This document shows, one piece after another, positions 56,431 through 64,000 of a stretch of 64,000 nucleotides of DNA; position 1 is the stretch's first letter, and every line of letters starts with the position of its first letter. A program made the position numbers and the translations under genes. The DNA comes from Liolophura sinensis (taxonomy: Eukaryota; Mollusca; Polyplacophora; Chitonida; Chitonidae). A model generated the notes under the pieces. It saw only the letters and a program-made list of their open reading frames with translations. It searched no databases and had not been told where the DNA came from. Location of the stretch: the NCBI RefSeq assembly GCF_032854445.1, contig NC_088304.1, positions 19,567,850 to 19,631,849 of the forward strand. The letters run 5' to 3'.

Positions 56431-59094
56431 TCGATTCACATCACTGTCAACAATATACAAGCTTGACCTTTGGAGCCTGTGAGACGCAAGTAGCCTTGTT
56501 AAGGCTCAGCCTCATCATGTGTGTCCTCAAGTGGAACTGTTTAATGAGCATTCATCAATAAATTGTTTTAGATGCTGGTTAGCATCATGTTGTAGGCCTA
56601 CACACTTTAGATAAAGATAATACATTTGTATAGACTTATTATACATCAAAATTATTAGAAACAAAGGCTGAGACGGATTGTTGTGTTTTCTGACATCACT
56701 TCCTGTCTCATCACCGTGACCCCAGTGACCTCGGCGTTGTTCAAGATTTGTGTACAAAATCTGCCAGTGGTGCTAGTGGTGACAATGATGTGAAGCGAGT
56801 GTAGAGAACGACGCATGCGCTGTAAAAAGTATGCGAGGGTTCGTCGAGTCTGTGGCGGTCACCCAGGGAGGTCACACGGGTTAAGGACTTGTTTAGTTTC
56901 TACAGTTTTGTCACTGTGAATTTCGACTTCTCAGGGGAGTAAACTGGTATCGTAGACTATATAGGCCTACAACTAGAATTACTCAAAATTCCGTCACATT
57001 TAACAACCAAGAACATGAAAACAATGAAAAGTAGAACACAATTGTTTTAGACTCACACAAACATTCACGAATCCTAGTTTTGTTCCAGGCTATCATTTCA
57101 TAAAATACATACATAGCATAAATTTTAAATAAACGAAGTTTTACATGATTTTCGCCAACAATGTCGTCAAAGTTTATTTTCACAGTTCTGGTAAAAGTTT
57201 TGTGAATGTGAAATCTCTACAACAGGTTAACAAATAGGGAATATTTCATTTTACACAAATTGACCACGGACATAATGCAGTCTGTCAATATTTCAGCAAC
57301 TTCACACAAAGCATAGGCCCCCTACCTGTTGATCAAGCCAAATCATAGGGCTCACGTGTGCAAAAAAATTTTTAGGTTACTGATATGTTTTGACCTGGGA
57401 TCTTTATGTCAAGAGCCTGTATTTTCAGTATTTACCGTCAATCTCCGCATAGCTTTCAAACAGGCTTTGGCTCTGATCTACCTGCAGATGGCAATTAAAT
57501 ATGTAATTCAGTTTTATTTGCTCACCCGTGAGATGATACCCCTGAGATTTCACAGCATATAGATGCCCAGTTAACTAGAACATAAGGACTGCGAAGATAC
57601 ATGAATATTAGAGTGTGCGAATTCCGAGGGGAAGAATGGTATATACTGACAATTTCGAGAGTGTGCGAATTCCGAGGGGAAGAAGAGTATATACTGAAAA
57701 TTTCAAGAGGTGGCTTGCGTACTGTTAACCCAGAAACATGGATGAGTGTGTCCTTGAAACAGAAGTTTGAACACTGAGACTAATGGCATGCTGGTCCACT
57801 GCTCATGCGCATATGAGCCTATGCACCTAACTTCACATAGGCCTACCATCGGTGAACGCGCTCAGTGTCGGATACATAGCCTCACAGGATATACAGCTTC
57901 TAATACATACAGCCAAAAGCTTAAAGTAAGGTGAGTGTACATGGTTACGGTACCTATCCCTAAATTTCACGAAGACGACATCAACGTATATAGCAGCTGC
58001 GTGCATGCAGCTAATGTAAAATTGTTATGGAATGTTGTCTATGTAATTCAATATTTGTATTCATGCATGCTCACGTTTAGTTTCAGAACTGCACATTGTT
58101 TCATAGGCAAGCATTTCTGAAACAGTTATACAGCATGACATGTCATTTCGAATGTGAAATACTTTACGGCTGAATATCGAACTAAATTACCAGCTACCTA
58201 TTTTTTTTTTTTCAACATAGACATCGAGTTGGGCGAATTGCATACCTATGTCTATTATGTCGCCAGGTTGATGTCTTGTTACTCAGCCTAATGTTACATC
58301 TATGTCACGTCACTTAACTCAACCAACAACATCAAACGGGCCATTATACTGTTTGGATAATGGCGAGGAGGTTTGAGTAGCATTACATATCTTTGTCTCA
58401 GATGCCAGGGCGATATCGCGCTCATACAGCCTAGTCGAATGATTGTATTGTTATAAAAAAAAAAACCAATTAATTGTTACGGAATGTTCCATCGAACCTT
58501 TAAAGCTATAATTAGTCCACAGAAGAAAAGCCAAATATACATACGATATATATGGGATTGATATGGTTTTATTGGTAACACTAGGAGAGTTTATATTTGA
58601 TTTTTGGGGGGTTGGTGGGGGGGGGGGGGGCGGCTGCATATCCAGTTTATCGATTATTGTCCCATATAAAGTTCAGCTTACAGTCATCACATACATGCCA
58701 TATCCATTCGGTTTTTTGTATGGTATTTATTGATTGCAAGAAACTATCTGGGACACCACTATCGTCACCTCGGGGATGACCACATTGAACTGCATCTTGA
58801 CGGAGGCCTATAGGCCTATGTGCCCTACTGTTCACCTCACGAACACTTAGTATTCTTGACACGATTTGATAGATAACAGCTGAAACAAGCTATACAGTTG
58901 TGTAAATGTCAGGACTGGAAAGCTAAAACACTTAGAAATCAACGAATGTCGCGCCAGCAAGATTATTCTCAGATATGGCAACTGTTTAAGAGTGCGCCAT
59001 GACAGGAATATCCGGTCACAAACCACGCAGACAAGTAAACCACTCGCAATTCAACACCACACGGTAAGTACTCCAAAACACTGTCTTTCTTGAA
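56431..59094 (+). other. No gene recognised; short duplication at 57611-57708 and poly-G at 58606-58632
   Basis: GTGTGCGAATTCCGAGGGGA occurs at 57613 and again at 57661, a 48-bp tandem pair. A G-rich tract with 14 consecutive G lies at about 58617-58630. Nothing else is supported. Confidence 0.45.
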
Positions 59095-59210
59095 ATCGGG
59101 CAGTGCCCGGGTGAAACCCAGACCATCCCATGCACGTGTGGCTGGAGAGGAAGCCAGCATGAGCTTGACTTGAACTCACAACGACCGCAGTGCTGACACG
59201 CCGACAACGT
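59095..59210 (-). repeat. S1 SINE fragment
   Basis: The reversed middle is present: GGGCAGTGCCCGGGTGAAAC, GGCTGGAGAGGAAGCCAGCA and TTGAACTCACAACGACCGCA. Confidence 0.55.
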
Positions 59211-59284
59211 GGACCCTTCTATGTATTAAAACACTGCATATCACTAACTGTAATAAAAGAAAAACCAAACGTTTTACGTATCCT

Positions 59285-59700
59285 TTAAGTAGCCGTGTCA
59301 TTTAGGCAGGAAAGTGTGTGACTAACTCTTAGACAAAAAAGGTTCTCTGTCATATGTACAACTGAGTAGTGATTAGCCTGTAAATGAGACAGGTTCTCTG
59401 TATGTACAGCCCAGAAGTGAATAACTTATCTAGACGAGAAAGATTCTTTATTACAGCCGAGCACTGACTACCCTTTAAACGAGATAGGTTCTCCCTTACA
59501 GGTACAAATGAGAAGTGACTAGCCTTTAAATGACAAATGCTTTCTACGATATGTACAGGTGAGAAGAAAATAAGGCATCTTGACCAAAAAGGATTTCCAT
59601 TACAGCTACAGGGCTAGCCCGAGAATTATTCTTCATCGTGTGTGTAGCTAAGAAGTGACTACGGTAGCCTTTAGACAAGATATATATGTAGATTCCCTAT
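59285..59700 (+). repeat. Degenerate tandem repeat of about 60 bp
   Basis: Loose copies of AGGTTCTCTGTCATATGTAC and AGTGACTAGCCTTTAAATGA recur about six times with strong divergence, so this is an old array. Confidence 0.5.
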
Positions 59701-61583
59701 AATTTTATACAAATGTGATTTATTTATAGGGTTGAGGAAGATGACTAAATCAGCTTATACAGAAAATTGTAAGGTTTCCTATTTTATATGTACAGCATGG
59801 TTAGTGGCTGTCCTGTGGACCAGAGCGCTTCCCTATATTTAAAGGCCTGCAGTAGCTTGTGTTCGTGCATGCTTCCATGGTGCATGCAGATGGCTACTAA
59901 TACAATGAGAGAAACAGTGAGTGCGTATAAACTGTTGTATTCTGTCGCTATCGGTATCGGCTTTTGTGAGCAACAGCGGTAATGGTGGGCCAAATACGTG
60001 TAGTTAAGGACGTTTTATTACTGTTTCATTGTCTCAATGGCGGCATTATCAATTCTCACCTGCAGATATTTCGCACTTTTTACGATTGACAGGTAAAATG
60101 TGTATAGGCCCATAGCTTTGTGTACGTAGTTGTTTGGTAGGAGTAGCCTTGGATTGGCTTGTACTCAGTGACTGGCGTGTTTAGAAATCCAGTTGTTAAT
60201 TCAGTGTGGTCGGTTGTACAGAAATGAACTTGAAACCATTAACTTAAGCATGAACATATGCCTTAATCGAAAGCTTGTTGAGCCATTCCGCTAAACCCTA
60301 TTCCATAGATCTCATTGTGGAGGTCACTGAGACTGGGGTCGTGTGGACAGCACGTGACCAGGCACGGGTGTGCAAGGAAGCACGCTAAACGGGTGTCTGG
60401 GATAATAGCGTCATTTCTGTTTGATGGGCCTGGGTATGGTTTATCGTATCGACCATTCTGTTCAAAGATGCCTAGATTGCGAGACCTACATTAGGTGCTA
60501 ATAGTATTCACTCAAATCCCCCTCCGGATTTGGCGGTGTAAGTGAAATGAAGGAAGGGTCGCACTCCAGGCCCGATTCTCGTTACTTATGTTTTCTTTTC
60601 TTTTATCTCGAAAATGTATCCTTTGTTTACTGCTTTTAATCGTCCTCCTGGTTGTGCATTGTGAGACTCGTGGCTAGTACTCAAAAATTGCGGACTGTGG
60701 ACAAAAAGGGAATATTTATTCTTAAATTAGTCAACGTTAACCTTGCATCCACTTATCACCATGGATACAAGTCGACACGTTGTTGTTGTAAACTCTTTTA
60801 TAAAGCCTGACTGGTGTGTGAATTCTACGCTGAGGGTAAACATGTTGCAGAGCTGTCAGTCTAGATAGGACCATAGGATTGAGAAACCCAAACAGTCGGT
60901 GTGGCCCAGGGCAAATTCCTGGGAGTGGGGGTCTAAGGGGAAGAAGTTTCCTGGAAAAAAAAATGATTTTGTGTATTTTTAATTGTGTTTTGTAAGCTTT
61001 TGCTAGCAAGTTTACACACATATTTCAGCTACATTAAACATCATGGATGTGGGCATACATATTCCCACACCTATCACAAACTCACTAGTAGGCCCATCCC
61101 ATGTGACAGTAATGCATATATGTATTAATTTCTCCTGCCAAGAGAAGTACATGTTAAATAGATGTGTGATGACTATTGAAAAATAGAGGCATGAAAGAGA
61201 CTCAAAACAAGATCCAGCAATCGTGGCTTGAGGGTGCGCTGATTATTCAGACGTGATCTTATGAGATCTTACATGACGGCATTTCAGGAGTCCCACAAGT
61301 TCCTGCAGATAATGACGAGACAGGGTGGGGACTCTAACTAACACAGCTGAAAGGCAAGATTTTAAGGTACACCTACTTTTAAGCTTTTGTGTACATGGCT
61401 TATGTAGGCTACATGAGGAACTTATATCACACCTTATTGTTTGACATTTTACATCAAACAGCAGGTAATGCCAGAATTTAGGGGAATGTGACCCTACTAC
61501 ATATACACTAATCTAATCCTGAAGTAACTTTTTCTGACATTTGGCAAAGAGAGTGTTCAAGATAGAGCATTCAAAAAGAAATT
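59701..61583 (+). other. No gene recognised
   Basis: No array, SINE or coding exon is supported in this stretch. Confidence 0.4.
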
Positions 61584-61585
61584 TT

Positions 61586-61835
61586 GGGTGGCCTCGGTGG
61601 CCTAGTGGTTAGCACAATGACACTGAAGCCTCTCACCAATGTGATCTCTGTGAATTCAAGTCCAGTTCATGCTGTCTTCCTCTCCGTGTGCCAAAGTCTC
61701 CAGCTACCTGCAGGTCGTTGTGTGTTTTCCCAAGGCTCTGCCAGGTTTTCTCCCGCCATAATGCTGGTCGCTGTCGTATTTATGTAAATGAAATGTTGAG
61801 TATGGCATAAAACCTCAATCAAACAATCAATCAAG
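61586..61835 (+). repeat. S1 SINE-like repeat, full length
   Basis: The copy begins GGTGGCCTCGGTGGCCTAGT then GGTTAGCACAATGACAC, keeps CCGCCATAATGCTGGTCGCT, and ends AACAATCAATCAAG. Confidence 0.75.
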
Positions 61836-61989
61836 AGCATTGGCAATAATGCATATTGTTATGCTTATACTTACATTTTAACCCAAATTTAATATAGAAT
61901 GTTTACATGTTTTACATCCATGTAAACCATAAGGAAAAAGTTTTGCCATTGGTGCCCCGTAAATTAAAAAATTCCTGACTTCGTCTACC

Positions 61990-62070
61990 AATATGCAACT
62001 ATTTATTTGTTTATTTACTTGATTGTTGCTTGACACCTTGCTCAAAAACTTCTTTAATACTTCTGTGAGG
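61990..62070 (-). repeat. S1 SINE tail fragment
   Basis: TATTTGTTTATTTACTTGAT, TGTTGCTTGACACC and TTGCTCAAAAACTTC are a reversed, decayed tail. Confidence 0.4.
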
Positions 62071-63263
62071 CCATCCTTAAAAAAAAAAAAAAATTTTGGG
62101 AGGTAACCCATCCCTATTGGAAAAAAGTAGGTTGTTGCCCAACTCCCTCTCCCCCATACCCTCTGCACTTTTCATTTGCTTCCTATGTCCCCAGTATGGT
62201 AGTACATATACTTTATCATTCAATGGGTTCAATCCTAGATTTCTTTATGCCTTGATCTTTATGGGAGCTTGGTGACAGTAAGTAGTCAACGATGCTGGTG
62301 TGATAGATTGCATAGCCTTAATGTTGCGGAAAGCCACTTATATGCGTGTCACATGATGCGCAAACTTGTCGGTGATTTACCAGTTTCACAAACTGACCAC
62401 CATTGTATAACTGAAAAATTCTTGAGTGTGGCATAAAACAATAATCAGATATATAATACATCATCTATTGGTCACAGAAGTATGCCTGGAGTTTTTCTAT
62501 ATTATCCTGTATCCTGTAAAAAAATCCTGTATTTTTATTTTAAACGTCCTATATTTTCTTCTATATATTTGCTGAGAGACACTCTGAGGGCTGGTACTTG
62601 TTAGACTAAATATATATATATTGCATAGCCGGGTCAGTTGGCTCAAGAGCGCTGGTGGCAGCTACCATAAAATCACGTCTCGCAAGACTCCTGAAATGCT
62701 GACTAAGCTTATTAAAATGTAAAGTAATATGCACCATATCAAACTTGTAACTTACAATCAGATGAAAGGATTAGACCTTTGCATACATGATGGTAGATTT
62801 TTTTTACAGAAAGGACACTCTTCAGCTGTAAATAGGCATATTACTATAAAGGGCACTTTTTATACGGTAAATTTAAAGTGGTAGCATCAGATAACCAGGC
62901 TCTGAATTAGCATAGTTCAAGGCCCTCATTGCACTCAGTGAAATATTTGCTGAAACGTTGCTGTAGGTGTTCTTTGTCTTCAGATTTCTGGAATTTCCAA
63001 GAAACTAACTTTCAGTTTCACTTTTCGTCTTGTTGATCTGTGTTCACTCAGTTCTTAAGCAGCTGCATCATACTTCTTTTGGGAATATTTGTATGTATCA
63101 GTACTTTCTCTTTCAGTTTCATTTCAGAATGACTTGTTGAAGATACCCATACTTTGTGAAGCTGGAGGTTTATGGTATTGTTGTGGTGACGGCGGTGAAT
63201 TAATGCTCCTGTTTTAACTGTTGTGATTATCTGTGCTGAGACATTCAGGGTCAGACAATCATC
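62071..63263 (+). other. SLC22-like gene upstream region, no exon assigned
   Basis: A SINE-tail fragment lies at 62395-62455 (AACTGAAAAATTCTTGAGTG). A tRNA-like head is seen at about 62632 (GGTCAGTTGGCTCAAGAGCG). The 5' UTR of the transporter is not delimited. Confidence 0.35.
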
Positions 63264-63581
63264 ATGAAGATTGCTATGGATGAACTAGTGAAGCGGCTTG
63301 GGAACCCAGGCAAGTGTCAGCTGTTCCTGTATGTGCTGTTAGGCCTGAACTACTTCCCTGTTGTCACCAACCATCTTCTTATGGCTGTTTTGGGGTCGAA
63401 AATTCCTTTCCACTGTGATGAAGACAGGAGTAATGGGTATTCCATGGCCAACATCACTAGCCAATCACAGAACACGTGTGAGGTGCCCAGCAAAGGCACA
63501 CACAATGGAACGACCAATCAAACACAGGATTGTACAACTGGGTGGGTGTATGATACATCTGAAGTCACCATTGTAACAGAG
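63264..63581 (+). CDS. SLC22-type organic ion transporter, first coding exon, 3'-partial
   Basis: SLC22 proteins are 12-TM major-facilitator carriers for organic cations, carnitine or anions at the plasma membrane. The exon gives 106 codons and ends in phase 0 at GTATGT. It shows the cytosolic start MDELVKRLGNPGKCQ, TM1 (LFLYVLLGLNYFPVVTNHLL), and a large extracellular loop with Cys residues and N-glycosylation sequons (NIT, NGT, NQT). It then has CTTGWVYDTSEVTIVTE, the hallmark C..GW.YD.S....IVTEW of the family. The Trp after TE would start the next exon, beyond 64000. I cannot tell cation from anion type. Confidence 0.88.
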
Positions 63582-64000
63582 GTATGTCGAAATTCGAAAT
63601 TTTAAGCAACTTTTCAGCTTCGTGTAGCTAGAAACACACAAGTTAAGAAAAGGTTGAAGGATGAAAGAAATAAAATTACTATGTTTGATTCAAGGAATCA
63701 GGGTCATTACCATTCAGAATTTTACATGGATTATCAAAAATTTCCTGGTGTGCTTAAGTTTAAATTCTTGATCTGAAAATTATCACAAAATTTAACCATC
63801 ACTACATAATGCATGTGCTCTATTTTGGTGGTACATCTAACTATGTGACTACATTTCTCAGCAGTAATGGATAATTGTATTTCCATTTTTTTTATTGGCA
63901 GCTTTCGATGCAAAATTTGTTTTGACAATGGAATGTATATTTTTGGTTCCCATTCCAGGATCTTTCAGGATTGTAAAATATGTCCAGTACATATGAGCAG
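63582..64000 (+). other. SLC22-like intron 1, no exon 2 seen
   Basis: The sequence is AT-rich. An AG at 63958 is followed in phase by DLSGL and a stop, which does not match the expected W-D-L-V-C, so I do not call it an exon. Confidence 0.5.

Noticed and set aside
63959-64000. Second exon of the SLC22-like gene
   Set aside because: In the required phase it gives five codons and a stop, and lacks the expected W-D-L-V-C.

Overview
The window is animal genomic DNA, most likely from a mollusc or another lophotrochozoan. It has widely spaced short exons with GT-AG borders, long AT-rich introns, many copies of short SINE-like repeats whose tails resemble those I associate with mollusc genomes, one assembly gap (27326-27525) and an unusual load of minisatellites. 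Nothing suggests bacterial or viral origin.

Layout. At the left edge, on the minus strand, lie the first three coding exons of an ANKRD27 (VARP)-like gene, at 4941-4894, 2117-2012 and 1025-989. Head to head with it on the plus strand is an almost complete RNF20/RNF40 (Bre1) gene: 17 coding exons from 6540 to 26074, giving 909 codons in one continuous frame. It lacks only the C-terminal RING finger, which probably lies in or next to the assembly gap. From about 29637 to 36073 there is a four-transmembrane protein of the PMP22/claudin superfamily (three clear exons, one candidate 18-nt microexon, 5' end unresolved). SNRPD3 (SmD3) is complete in two exons at 48411-48723 and 51875-51933. The first coding exon of an SLC22-type organic ion transporter is at 63264-63581, and the rest lies beyond the window. 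These genes do not form one pathway. They cover endosomal trafficking, histone H2B ubiquitination, membrane junction or tetraspan function, spliceosome core and solute transport.

The rest is mostly repeats. Three SINE-like families recur, here called S1, S2 and S3. There is also a Penelope-like element remnant with long inverted arms and a 13-bp target duplication (23796-24514), two nearly identical 453-bp elements with terminal inverted repeats (44685-45137 and 47586-48038), a Tc1-like transposase fossil (about 56228-56430), and about 15 tandem arrays totalling roughly 12 kb.

The most unusual signal is in RNF20. Intron 9 is almost wholly built from two minisatellites, one copied from its own 5' splice site plus the preceding exon end, the other ending at its own 3' splice site. 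A third small array copies the 5' splice site of exon 11. The transcript therefore carries dozens of decoy splice sites, and use of the decoys I translated gives an immediate stop codon.
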